Below the pieces are notes generated by a model. That model was not told where the DNA came from. It ran no database searches and saw nothing but the letters and a program-made list of their open reading frames with translations. From Clostridia bacterium (GTDB lineage Bacteria; Bacillota; Clostridia; UBA1212): a DNA stretch of 35,835 bases. Below, in pieces: positions 23,043 to 31,517 of the stretch (position 1 is the first letter of the stretch; each line of letters starts with the position of its first letter). Both the position numbers and the translations under genes were made by a program. Location: NCBI GenBank assembly GCA_017848335.1, contig JAGDAX010000119.1:1-35835 (forward strand), given 5' to 3'.

Positions 23043-26000
23043 TCATTCCGTCCTGAGAGCCTCCACAGGGTCCTTGTGCGCCGCAGAGCTTGACGGGAAA
23101 AGTCCCGCGATCAGCGTCAGCAGCATGCTTATGATCACAAGCACAATGCAGGCGATCCACGGAAGCGTAGCGTTGATGCCGTAGAATCCGGTCAGCTCGT
23201 GAATGATAATATTGGCGGGTATACAAAGCAGCGCAGCCACGCCTATACCGATCAGTCCGGATATGAGCCCGATAATAAGCGTCTCCGCCGTAAACACCCT
23301 CGAAACGTCCCTCTTGGACGCGCCGATCGAGCGTAATATTCCAATCTCCTTAGTCCTCTCGAGCACGGAAATATACGTGATGATGCCTATCATAATGGAC
23401 GAAACCACCAGCGAGACCGCCACGAAGGCGATCAGAACGTATGAGATCACGTTGATGATTATCGTGATGCTCGAGAATGCTATCGCCACGAAATCGGTGT
23501 AGGATATCTTGTCGTCGTCCGGCACGTAGTCGTTGTATTCCGCGATGAGCGAGGCGATCTTGTCCTTGTTCTCGAAGGTGGCGGGATAAATATTGATGGA
23601 CGAGGGACTGTCAACGTCCGCGATGCCCAGATTAGATCTGTAATCCGCATAGGTGGAGGGCGATATCTCGTCTGAGATCAGAATGTCGTAGTACTCAGCC
23701 TTCTTTGCGTCGTCGGCCCCGGCGATCAGCCTGTCGTAGGCCTGCGAAAGCTTAGTGAGCGAAACCGAGGGATTGCTCTGCTGCGCCTCTTTGTACGTCG
23801 CTTCCGCGGAATTTCCAAGCGCCTTTTCGTATAACGACAGGAATGCCGCATCGTCCAGGGTCACAAGATACCCGAAGGCCTCCTCCGCGGACATCACGTC
23901 AATGCTCTCCCAGTATTTGGCAACAAAGCCAGTCTGCGTCTGCCTGTCGGGAAGCTGCGAGCCGATATATGCCTTGATAAGAGTCAGCTCCTCCTCGGAG
24001 GGCGTGGAAATGACCGCGTCAATAGTATCCTGCGCCTGTTTTTCGTACTGCTCAGTCACGTAGCGCTCAGCCGTCTGGTAAAGCATCTCGAACAGCTCCT
24101 CGTCCGTATACGAGTCGAGATAATTCCTGATGACGGAAACGTCCATGCCGTAGGTCTCGGCAATAAGCTTCTCCGCCTCTTCGCGGTCTGTGATATTTAT
24201 GACGCTCTTAACCGCGTCCTCGATGTATTGACGGTCCGGTGTCTTTATTATTTTCTGATATTTCTCAGCCTTCTGCTCGTCGGTATATTCGGCGGATTTC
24301 TGAGCCACCGCTTCGGCTTTTTCAGCTTCGGTAAGCGACCTGAAGTCCGGCACGAAGGGCAGGCCCGTAAATATATCAAGGTTTTTGTCCTCGGACTCGA
24401 TGAAAGCCTTCGCCACGTCGGTTTCGGCAGTCTTCGAGATAAGCATCTCCGTAAGCATATTCGTGTAAGCGAATACCGTGGAGTTTCCTATCGCGGCGGC
24501 CGTAACGTCCGGATTCTTTCGGATGATACCGCAAATATTGAGCTCCGGGCAGTTCTTCACGATCAGCGAAACCATGTCCTCGGAGTTTCCGATATAGTCA
24601 TATATGCCGTCGTTGTCGCTGTCGCGGTAAAGCTCAGTGGGAAGCACCAGCTTCAGCTTGACCTTGAGCACGTCCTCGAAGGAGATCTCCTTGTCCTCAA
24701 CGTTGATCTCGCTGCGGCTCATTGCCGCGCTTATAATGCCGGTAAGCTCTTCGCGGCTCATCATGCCGAGAGTATAGAACGCGAGGTCGCTGATGTCATT
24801 GTTTCTGTGTATGACAAGAAGCACGTCCGTCGCCTTCTCAGGCCAGCTTCCGTAAACGAGATCGTACTGCTCCTTGATGAGGTCGCAGACAGGCTCTCCT
24901 TTAGGCCCGGGAATAAGCTCCTCCCACAGCGAATATGAATTCATGCCCCCAAAGGAGCTCATAAGACTTGAAGCGCCCGATTCATCCTCGCTCTGCGAGA
25001 AGCTGAAAATGTCCGAAACGTCGGTGGAGCGGTAACGGCTGCCGTCCTCAGTTATGTATGTTTTGAATCTGGTATCGTACCCGTAATGGATGGTGGACAC
25101 CATCTCGGAAAGGTTCTTTTCAGAGCCCTCCGCCATACCCTCGTCCAGCCATTTTTTGAAGGACGTGAGGTTGTTCTGCTTGCGGCCCTGGCTAAAAAAG
25201 GCGTTGAACATGTCGTAAGCCGTAGCGTTGGAATAGACCCTGTCGGCCTCCCTGACCGCCTTTTCGTCTTCGTTGCTGCTCATGGTGGAGAGGAGCGTCG
25301 ACAGGTCCAGGTGATCCGCGACAATGCTTATGGGGTACGAAGACAGCGTGTTGCGCTGCACGTCGTTTATGAAATTGTTGATGCCCGTGGACATGGCAAG
25401 TATCAGCGCGATACCTATAATGCCGATGCTGCCCGCGAAGGAGGTCATAAACGTCCTTCCCTTCTTGGTCAAAAGGTTATTGAAGGACAGCGAGAGCGCC
25501 GTGAAAAAGGACATTGAGGTTTTCTTTTTGCGGCCCTTGTTGGTGGCCGAGCCGGTTCCCTCTGTCTTTTTTACCTTCGGTGCCCGTGAATCGACCCCGG
25601 TAGCGGCGCTGCCTTGTGCCGCAGAAGAAACAGGATCGTCAGAATCGTCCGCTGTGGCGGAACCGGTGTAAGAGCTGCCCGCGCCTGAGCAGTCCGCATC
25701 GTCCAAAGCGCCGGCTGCTGACGAATCGCGTATATTTACAGCTTCGACCGAGAATGAATCCTTTATTGCCGAAAGTCTTCTGGAGGCCGCGAGAATATCG
25801 TCAGAATAAGAAAGACGTGTTCCTTCCGGGTCTTTATCGGCAAGAGCATCCGCGGCAATATCCGAAGGTTCCTCCGGGGCAGTCTCCGAAGAATTCGCCG
25901 TTGGATTCCCGGCGACGCACTCAATAATATTCTCCGAAGGTTCCTCTGTAGAACTCACAGAAGGCTCTGCTACGCCGCCTAAAGCCGCGGTCTTGGTATC

Positions 26001-26660
26001 GCTCACCACCTGCCCGTCCTTCAGGCGCACGATTCTCGTGGAATATTGCTCCGCAAGCTCCGGATTGTGGGTCACCATAATTATAAGGCGGTCCTGTGAG
26101 ATCTCCTTCAGAATTTCCATTATCTGGACGCTGGTGACGCTGTCAAGAGCGCCCGTCGGCTCATCGGCCAGTAGTATCTCCGGATCGTTGACGAGCGCAC
26201 GCGCAATGGCGACGCGCTGCATCTGTCCGCCCGACATCTGATTTGGCTTTTTGTTCGCCTGGTCGGAAAGACCAACCTTGGCGAGCGCTTCGTTGACGCG
26301 GCGTCTGCGCTCCTTTTTGGAGATGCCGGCCAGAGTCAGCGCCAGCTCCACGTTTGAGAAAACCGTCTGGTGCGGGATAAGATTGTAGCTCTGGAACACA
26401 AAGCCTATGGAATGATTCCTGTATGTATCCCAGTCCCTGTCCTTAAATTTCTTTGTGGAAATCCCGTTAATGATGAGGTCTCCCGAATCGTATCTGTCGA
26501 GACCGCCAATAACGTTGAGGAGCGTTGTCTTGCCGCAGCCGGAGGGCCCGAGAACGGACACAAATTCGGCTTTGTCAAATGAAAGCGATACGTTCTTCAG
26601 CGCTTCGATTTTTGTATTTGCAACCTTGTATGATTTGGAAACGTTGACAAGTTCAGGCAC
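23043..26660 (-). CDS. ABC transporter ATPase-permease fusion (MacB/FtsX type)
   Basis: This is a 1205-residue fusion. An N-terminal ATPase of the LolD/MacB class (1-220) has Walker A GPSGCGKTT at 38-46, signature MSGGQMQRV at 142-150, Walker B ILLADEP at 162-168 and the H-loop histidine at 198. An acidic, Ala/Ser-rich linker (about 222-385) follows. The permease has one membrane helix near 404-424, an outside domain of about 620 residues with coiled-coil-like parts, and three helices near 1067-1098, 1127-1152 and 1167-1190, with the FtsX block RTKEIGILRSIGASKRDV. It may export or sense a peptide or act on the envelope; the substrate is unknown. The start is GTG 26660 with GGAGG six bases upstream. 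Confidence 0.92.
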   Translation of the reverse strand: MPELVNVSKSYKVANTKIEALKNVSLSFDKAEFVSVLGPSGCGKTTLLNVIGGLDRYDSGDLIINGISTKKFKDRDWDTYRNHSIGFVFQSYNLIPHQTVFSNVELALTLAGISKKERRRRVNEALAKVGLSDQANKKPNQMSGGQMQRVAIARALVNDPEILLADEPTGALDSVTSVQIMEILKEISQDRLIIMVTHNPELAEQYSTRIVRLKDGQVVSDTKTAALGGVAEPSVSSTEEPSENIIECVAGNPTANSSETAPEEPSDIAADALADKDPEGTRLSYSDDILAASRRLSAIKDSFSVEAVNIRDSSAAGALDDADCSGAGSSYTGSATADDSDDPVSSAAQGSAATGVDSRAPKVKKTEGTGSATNKGRKKKTSMSFFTALSLSFNNLLTKKGRTFMTSFAGSIGIIGIALILAMSTGINNFINDVQRNTLSSYPISIVADHLDLSTLLSTMSSNEDEKAVREADRVYSNATAYDMFNAFFSQGRKQNNLTSFKKWLDEGMAEGSEKNLSEMVSTIHYGYDTRFKTYITEDGSRYRSTDVSDIFSFSQSEDESGASSLMSSFGGMNSYSLWEELIPGPKGEPVCDLIKEQYDLVYGSWPEKATDVLLVIHRNNDISDLAFYTLGMMSREELTGIISAAMSRSEINVEDKEISFEDVLKVKLKLVLPTELYRDSDNDGIYDYIGNSEDMVSLIVKNCPELNICGIIRKNPDVTAAAIGNSTVFAYTNMLTEMLISKTAETDVAKAFIESEDKNLDIFTGLPFVPDFRSLTEAEKAEAVAQKSAEYTDEQKAEKYQKIIKTPDRQYIEDAVKSVINITDREEAEKLIAETYGMDVSVIRNYLDSYTDEELFEMLYQTAERYVTEQYEKQAQDTIDAVISTPSEEELTLIKAYIGSQLPDRQTQTGFVAKYWESIDVMSAEEAFGYLVTLDDAAFLSLYEKALGNSAEATYKEAQQSNPSVSLTKLSQAYDRLIAGADDAKKAEYYDILISDEISPSTYADYRSNLGIADVDSPSSINIYPATFENKDKIASLIAEYNDYVPDDDKISYTDFVAIAFSSITIIINVISYVLIAFVAVSLVVSSIMIGIITYISVLERTKEIGILRSIGASKRDVSRVFTAETLIIGLISGLIGIGVAALLCIPANIIIHELTGFYGINATLPWIACIVLVIISMLLTLIAGLFPSSSAAHKDPVEALRTE

Positions 26661-26840
26661 AACAAGCCTCCGAATATTTCTGAATTCGCGTGATTTTAAC
26701 AGTTTTTACTTAAAAATTGCTTTAAAATCCGTTCCGCGCCGCTGTTTTTCGTTAAAAAAGCGCGTCATTGCGGAATATATGCAGCTTTAGCAGCACGATA
26801 ATTTTTCTTACAGTTGATCTTGGTTAAAGGTTAGAATTAC

Positions 26841-26890
26841 AAAGAAACAGCTTTCTTTGATTGGCGTATTAAGTCCGCAATCCAAGGAAA
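26841..26890. promoter_or_regulatory. Two mutually exclusive hairpins, possible leader structure
   Basis: AAAGAAA (26841-26847) and TTTCTTT (26852-26858) form a 7-bp hairpin with a 4-base loop. The same TTTCTTT, extended to 26863, can pair with 26878-26890 over 12 positions with one bulge and one G-T pair. The two structures compete. They lie about 180-230 bases upstream of the ABC transporter start on its coding strand, where a regulatory leader could sit. Confidence 0.35.
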
Positions 26891-26968
26891 GAGAAAGAAA
26901 GCACCTTACGACGCCGGGACAGCGTCTTCCACCGGAACAGATCGTATCTGGCCGCATACCTTTCGCCC

Positions 26969-27014
26969 AAAAACCCGCAGGCCTCGTCTCCGTTTAAAGA
27001 GCTCGACCTGCGGG
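26969..27014 (-). terminator. Intrinsic terminator after the CBM9-like gene
   Basis: CCCGCAGG (26974-26981) and CCTGCGGG (27007-27014) form a perfect 8-bp stem with a 25-base loop. On the minus strand the stem is followed directly by TTTTTGGG. It lies about 90 bases past the stop of the CBM9-like gene. Confidence 0.7.
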
Positions 27015-27038
27015 CCGCTAAAATTCACTTAAAGCACG

Positions 27039-27102
27039 TTTCACGTATCGATTCAAAACTTTACTGTCGCGTCGAATCAACTTTTACAAACATTACGTGA
27101 AA
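27039..27102. repeat. Nested inverted repeat touching the CBM9-like stop codon
   Basis: TTTCACGTA (27039-27047) and TACGTGAAA (27094-27102) are a perfect 9-bp inverted repeat. Inside it lie GATTC (27050-27054) and GAATC (27074-27078). The outer arm abuts the stop codon of the gene ending at 27103. It may form a 3' mRNA structure upstream of the terminator. Confidence 0.55.
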
Positions 27103-28536
27103 TCAGTTTTCCTTCCTTTTGATCAGCATAACGGTACCGGCCAGAGCAAACAGCACGGCGACGCTACCCGCGGCAATGCTTCCGCAGCCCTTCTTGTCGG
27201 GCTTGTCGGTTTCAGCCGGAGCATCCGTAGGCTCGTCCGCAGGCTCATCCACGGGAGCATCCGTCTCGTCCGCAGGCTCGGGAGTTTCTGTGGGAGCGGG
27301 TGTGTCAGTAGGAACAGGCGTATCAGTCGGCGGAGGCGGATCGCCGGGCGCAATATAGTAAAACTGCATGTTGGCGTTGACTTCGTCCTGGTTAATGTAC
27401 GAGAAGTAAGGCTCGCCGTCTTCGCCCTGAATCTTCGCGACAGCTCTGATCTCGTGTTCGATACCGTCCTGAAGACCGGTCACGTCGACCTCGATCTCAA
27501 TTCTCTGGGCATTCTCGCCGCCGGCAGCCTTAACGGGTCCCTCGGTGGGCTTGAAGCTGTTATCGACCATCACCGGGTCGTTCTCGTCGATCTGGTATCC
27601 GACCGCAATCATGGGATCAAGGAAGCCGACCCATCCGCGGAAGGTGAAATTCTGATAGTCATCGTCGTGCCCGTCAATCGTCCTGTCAATGTCTTCAAGC
27701 TTAGCGCTGGCTGAGCCGTCCATGTTGTTCATGACGATATTGTCGAGCTGAACACGGTTGACGAAGAAGGTATCAAAGCTCATTCCCTGTCCGTCCGCGT
27801 CAATAAAATCAAGAATCTCAACACCAGTCTCAACGGATTCCTCGCCCTTCTCGACGTCTCGGGTAATGAGGACCTCGTTTTCGTTAATGCCGAGAGCCTT
27901 CACGGACCAGTCGCCGTCCGGCGCCTTGGGAAGCGTGGTGTAGCCCTGCCCGTTAATTGTCGCGAAGAGGCCCATCTTGATGGTCTTCCCGAATTCAAAC
28001 GTCTCAGCTTCGTTGATCAAAAAGAAATCCTTCTGAATCCTGCACTCAAACACGAGATTGTCGCCCTCTGTCTCATAGTGAGCGTCCTGAATGAGCTCGG
28101 TAATGTCTGCTCCGTTGGGGTCGTTGTCGTCAAGGATATCCGTAGCCCAGTTATGCTGGAGCACCGTCACCTTATCGGCCGAAAGCCTGAACGAAATGAA
28201 CAGACTCGGCTGGTCGTCGGGAATATTGCCGGGATTGAAGGCCAGCTGGTACGTATCTCCGTCCGTGAAGGTCGCCTTGGGCGTCACGATTCCTACGTAG
28301 AAGGTCGAATCAAGAAGCCTGTCAACAGGCACGTCAACGTACACCGTCGCAGAGGCTGCAAGCGTTCCGCCTGTCCACGATTTTACGTTGTCGGGGCCGA
28401 TCTCCAGCGCGGTAACATATTCACCCTCCGCGATAATGCCGTCGCATTGGTGAAAAATCACCTCAGCAAAGCCGGCAAGTGAAGACAATGAGAAAATCAT
28501 CGCCAAGGCTACCGCCAATACAATAATCTTTTTCAT
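27103..28536 (-). CDS. Secreted CBM9/DOMON-like protein with C-terminal membrane anchor
   Basis: This is a 477-residue exported protein. A signal peptide covers about residues 1-24. The next region (about 30-200) resembles the CBM9-like or DOMON-type sandwich found in surface carbohydrate-binding proteins (DGIIAEGEYVTALEI, TYQLAFNPG, ECRIQKDFF). A second sandwich-like domain follows. The C-terminal end has a Pro/Thr/Asp-rich spacer, the motif KKGCGS, one hydrophobic helix and the basic tail IKRKEN. The tail looks like a wall-spanning spacer with a membrane anchor or sorting signal. ATG 28536 has AGGAGG six bases upstream. It is divergent from the SLH lipoprotein gene and may bind the same glycan. 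No catalytic residues are evident. Confidence 0.75.
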   Translation of the reverse strand: MKKIIVLAVALAMIFSLSSLAGFAEVIFHQCDGIIAEGEYVTALEIGPDNVKSWTGGTLAASATVYVDVPVDRLLDSTFYVGIVTPKATFTDGDTYQLAFNPGNIPDDQPSLFISFRLSADKVTVLQHNWATDILDDNDPNGADITELIQDAHYETEGDNLVFECRIQKDFFLINEAETFEFGKTIKMGLFATINGQGYTTLPKAPDGDWSVKALGINENEVLITRDVEKGEESVETGVEILDFIDADGQGMSFDTFFVNRVQLDNIVMNNMDGSASAKLEDIDRTIDGHDDDYQNFTFRGWVGFLDPMIAVGYQIDENDPVMVDNSFKPTEGPVKAAGGENAQRIEIEVDVTGLQDGIEHEIRAVAKIQGEDGEPYFSYINQDEVNANMQFYYIAPGDPPPPTDTPVPTDTPAPTETPEPADETDAPVDEPADEPTDAPAETDKPDKKGCGSIAAGSVAVLFALAGTVMLIKRKEN

Positions 28537-28583
28537 GGTTATCCTCCTAAAAAACAAGTCGGGCGTTGCCCTGTTGTGATTTT

Positions 28584-28611
28584 ATTATACCACCGGACGG
28601 GAAATATTCAA
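28584..28611 (-). promoter_or_regulatory. SigmaA-type promoter of the CBM9-like gene
   Basis: On the minus strand TTGAAT (28611-28606) and TATAAT (28589-28584) are 16 bp apart, with the ATG about 48 bases downstream of the -10 box. Confidence 0.75.
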
Positions 28612-28722
28612 TAGGGTTTAACGAGGGGGATGCGCAAATGTAAGACCAGAGGCAAAATGCAAGAAGCAAGAGCCGGAGAGCGCTGCGCAGTTTTATTCCT
28701 CAAGCCGGGCTTCCGCAAACGG

Positions 28723-28749
28723 TTGACTTATAGTCGAAAACCTTATAAT
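28723..28749 (+). promoter_or_regulatory. Probable promoter of the SLH lipoprotein gene
   Basis: TTGACT (28723-28728) is followed by TATAAT (28744-28749) at a 15-bp spacing, or by TAATAT (28746-28751) at 17 bp. The ATG at 28820 is about 70 bases downstream. Together with the promoter at 28584-28611 it makes the intergenic region divergent. Confidence 0.6.
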
Positions 28750-28819
28750 ATGACCTCGTAAAATCTGAAATCCGGACACGGCTCACAGCATTCTGCCGCG
28801 ACCGGTAAGGAGATAAAAA

Positions 28820-31243
28820 ATGACGTACAAAAAGTTGATCCCGTTATTGCTGGCGATAACACTGCTCGCCTCTTGCTTTGCAGGCTGCGGCACTGCGACG
28901 CCTGAGCCTGTAACGCCCGGTCCTGCGGCCACGGCAGCACCCGTTGAAACGCAAAAGCCTGACGACAAGCCTGTCACGATTCCCGACGAGGAATTATCGG
29001 GCCTCAACAAGTGGGAAGAACCGCTGGAGGATGACGGCGACGGAGAGGCTATTCTCGCGAGGCTTCTGAAAAGCAAGCTGATCAAAAACAAGTCCGCCGA
29101 TACCTCTTCTAACGTGCTCCGCAAGGAATTTGCTTACGACGTCATTTACTGGTCAGGCTTCGCCGCTCAGGAGAAATATTACATCTGTGCCAACGCATAC
29201 AGCGATATCGGTCAGTATTCGGACGATATGGTGCACGCGGAGCTGGCGGTCAATCAGGGTTACATGCTGAAGCCCGTTGACGGCAATTTCAGGCCCAACG
29301 AAGCGGTGACCTACGGAGAAGTGCTTCGCGGGACTCTTTACGCTCTCGGATACAGGGAATATGCCGACAAGGCGGGCGTTGCGAGGCTTGCTTCCGAAAC
29401 CGGACTCAGCAACTATATCGATCTTTCCAAAAAGAACAGCGAGACCGTCACCTACCTCGAATATGCCCAGATAGTTTCGAATGCAATGCGCATGAATATC
29501 GTCCAATGCATCGAGAAGGACGGCGATTTTTACACGGTGCCCCGCGGCGACAGCTACAAGCTCGAAACAGCCTATATCAAGAACGACGTCGACGAGGCGG
29601 AGGCGATCTTTAAATGCGCCAATGAAGGCTGGGACATTTACCCCGGCGGCGGATACAGGTACGGCCCTTCCCTGATCATCAATGATGACGGCTCCATCGA
29701 CTGCTGGCTTGCTTCAAACTCCGGTGTCGTTGGGGAGGTAGACTGGGGCAAATACAGGCGCTCATATGACGGAGGCATTACGTGGACACAGGACACAGGC
29801 GCGGTGAGGCCTACGTCGGCCTCGGAGGACTGGAACTGGTCCTGCGATCCCGGCGTCATCAAGATAGGCGAGTATTATTACGCAACCTACACGACTATCC
29901 TCTGGCACGACGGCGTCGACAACAACCTTTTTGTGGCCAGAAGCAAAACTCCCCAGGGCGCCTTCGTTGAAAAATGGACCGGCAGCGGCTGGGACAACGG
30001 CGATGCAAAGCCTGTCGTAACCTTTGACGGACCCAAGGCTGCCTGGGGCTGCGGTGAAGGCTCAATGGTAGTCGTTGACGGCACGCTCTATCTCTACTGC
30101 ACCTGGACCGACACACACGGCGAATTCGCCAAGGTATTCACGGCGGATGCCACCAGCGAAAACTGGCCTGCCACCATGCAGTACAGGGGCTATATGTACA
30201 AAAAGAATCCCGCCGAGGACAGCTGCGACGTAAAGTATATTGACGCGTACAACAGTTTCATTGCGGTTGCCACGTCTTCCCGCTTCAGCGACAGCTGCTT
30301 CGTGCACATACTGACCTCCTACGACGGTATATTCTTCCGCGAAGAATCTGTCCTCAGCCACAAAAATAAGGACGCCAAGATTCAGACCTGGATCCACAAT
30401 ATGGGAATTACAGGCGACCCCACAGGCCATATCGATATTTTTAATACGCAGCATTACATCGGCTATGCCTACCAGCCTGAGGGCTTTGCCTGGGCAAACT
30501 GGCCGACAAGGCTCACACCGGTCGTATTCGTGGGCACGGACGCCTACAGCGACCCGTCCGGCGTGATCTCAAACCGCGGCAATTCGAAGAACAACCTTGA
30601 CGCGGAGCACACTCCCGAAATCGTCCAGATAAGGGCCGAAGCCGCCACCGGTCTTCGCACGGTCGAGGTCAAGGACAGATTGAAGGCATATGCCGTGAAT
30701 ATTGTCGCGCTTAACCGGAACGGCGCCCGCGTCGACTTCCCGGCATCCCGTTACAAGGACGTGGAATACGTTTACGACAGCTCGAAGCTTTCTGTTGACG
30801 AAAAGAAGCACACCGTCAAGCTTCTCAGCGAAAGCGTGGAAAGGCTGTATATCAGGTACAAGGATCTGGTCTGCGAGATCGCCGTCGTGCCTGCTTTCCT
30901 CGACAATTCCGCGCCCGTGGAATTCTATCCCGAGGTCGATACGGTGACCTTCTACCACAAGAAGGAGCGCAAGCAGCCCTCGTTCATCGCGAGAAGCGCT
31001 CTCAACGAATATCTGATGCTCTGGGGCAACAAGTCAAGCTCCACCGACACGCATTCCACCGACGTTCCCGAGGCGCTGAAGGGCTGGGACCAGCAGGTCG
31101 AGCTTTCCGGCTGGGATGCCAACGTGATAAGCGTCAATAATGCCGGCATCATAACGCCTAAGGCGGTGGGCGAGACGGTAATCGTTGCAAAATATATGGG
31201 CTTCGAGGCGAGCGTCAAGGTGATCGTCGAAGATCTCGGATAA
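28820..31243 (+). CDS. Lipoprotein with SLH-type region, GH43-like propeller and Ig-like end
   Basis: This is an 807-residue surface protein. The signal peptide ends in lipobox FAGC with C23. After a Pro/Thr linker, about 125-225 resembles an SLH region: YSDIGQYSDDMVHAELAV, GNFRPNEAVTYGE and YALGYRE, then a second partial unit. Residues of about 270-600 match the propeller of the lipoprotein at 19807-21705: CDPGVIKIGEYYYATYTT (D343) and GCGEGSMVVVDGTLYLYCTW (E413). The end resembles a Big_2 Ig fold (ISVNNAGIITPKAVGE). The acidic pair is kept in both paralogues, which suggests glycosidase activity or a retained sugar site; the substrate is unknown. ATG 28820 has AGGAG seven bases upstream. Both lipid and SLH anchoring are possible. 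Confidence 0.85.
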   Translation: MTYKKLIPLLLAITLLASCFAGCGTATPEPVTPGPAATAAPVETQKPDDKPVTIPDEELSGLNKWEEPLEDDGDGEAILARLLKSKLIKNKSADTSSNVLRKEFAYDVIYWSGFAAQEKYYICANAYSDIGQYSDDMVHAELAVNQGYMLKPVDGNFRPNEAVTYGEVLRGTLYALGYREYADKAGVARLASETGLSNYIDLSKKNSETVTYLEYAQIVSNAMRMNIVQCIEKDGDFYTVPRGDSYKLETAYIKNDVDEAEAIFKCANEGWDIYPGGGYRYGPSLIINDDGSIDCWLASNSGVVGEVDWGKYRRSYDGGITWTQDTGAVRPTSASEDWNWSCDPGVIKIGEYYYATYTTILWHDGVDNNLFVARSKTPQGAFVEKWTGSGWDNGDAKPVVTFDGPKAAWGCGEGSMVVVDGTLYLYCTWTDTHGEFAKVFTADATSENWPATMQYRGYMYKKNPAEDSCDVKYIDAYNSFIAVATSSRFSDSCFVHILTSYDGIFFREESVLSHKNKDAKIQTWIHNMGITGDPTGHIDIFNTQHYIGYAYQPEGFAWANWPTRLTPVVFVGTDAYSDPSGVISNRGNSKNNLDAEHTPEIVQIRAEAATGLRTVEVKDRLKAYAVNIVALNRNGARVDFPASRYKDVEYVYDSSKLSVDEKKHTVKLLSESVERLYIRYKDLVCEIAVVPAFLDNSAPVEFYPEVDTVTFYHKKERKQPSFIARSALNEYLMLWGNKSSSTDTHSTDVPEALKGWDQQVELSGWDANVISVNNAGIITPKAVGETVIVAKYMGFEASVKVIVEDLG

Positions 31244-31322
31244 TACTATTTTGAGCGAAATACTTTTTGAGGGTCTGCCCCTCGCACAATGAGCTTCATT
31301 TATGAAATTTAACAGAACGGAA

Positions 31323-31371
31323 AAAGGGCTCTGCGGCTGATTTAAAGCTGCAAAGCCCTTTAAATTTATTT
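31323..31371. terminator. Bidirectional intrinsic terminator between convergent genes
   Basis: AAAGGGCT-C-TGCGGCT (31323-31338) pairs with AGCTGCA-A-AGCCCTTT (31346-31361) as a long stem with one mismatch and one G-T pair. TAAATTTATTT follows on the plus strand, and a run of T on the minus strand. It serves the SLH lipoprotein gene and the oxidoreductase gene. Confidence 0.85.
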
Positions 31372-31474
31372 AGGTTTCATCAGGCAGCGGCGCACGACGC
31401 GCGGCACACGTCACGCCGCGCCCTCGCGCAGTCACTCCGTCACGCCGTGCGTAATGATCCCGACATCATGACAG

Positions 31475-31510
31475 CGGTATATAAGCCGGTAAATGACCCG
31501 GTATATTATC
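31475..31510. repeat. 12-bp tandem repeat, three copies
   Basis: Units CGGTATATAAGC, CGGTAAATGACC and CGGTATATTATC begin at 31475, 31487 and 31499, exactly 12 bp apart. The array lies seven bases beyond the stop of the oxidoreductase gene. Nearby, CGTCACGCCG occurs twice (31409 and 31438). Confidence 0.7.
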
Positions 31511-31517
31511 CGAATAC

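Larger units (their letters stand above)
26661..27102. other. 442-base intergenic region with several hairpins, no gene
   Basis: No credible reading frame with a ribosome-binding site is present. Next to the ABC transporter gene the sequence is AT-rich and may hold its promoter, but I found no clear -35/-10 pair. The middle contains the alternative hairpins at 26841-26890 and a small GACGC/GCGTC hairpin (26910-26926). The far side holds the terminator at 26969-27014 and an inverted repeat touching the stop codon at 27103. Confidence 0.6.
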
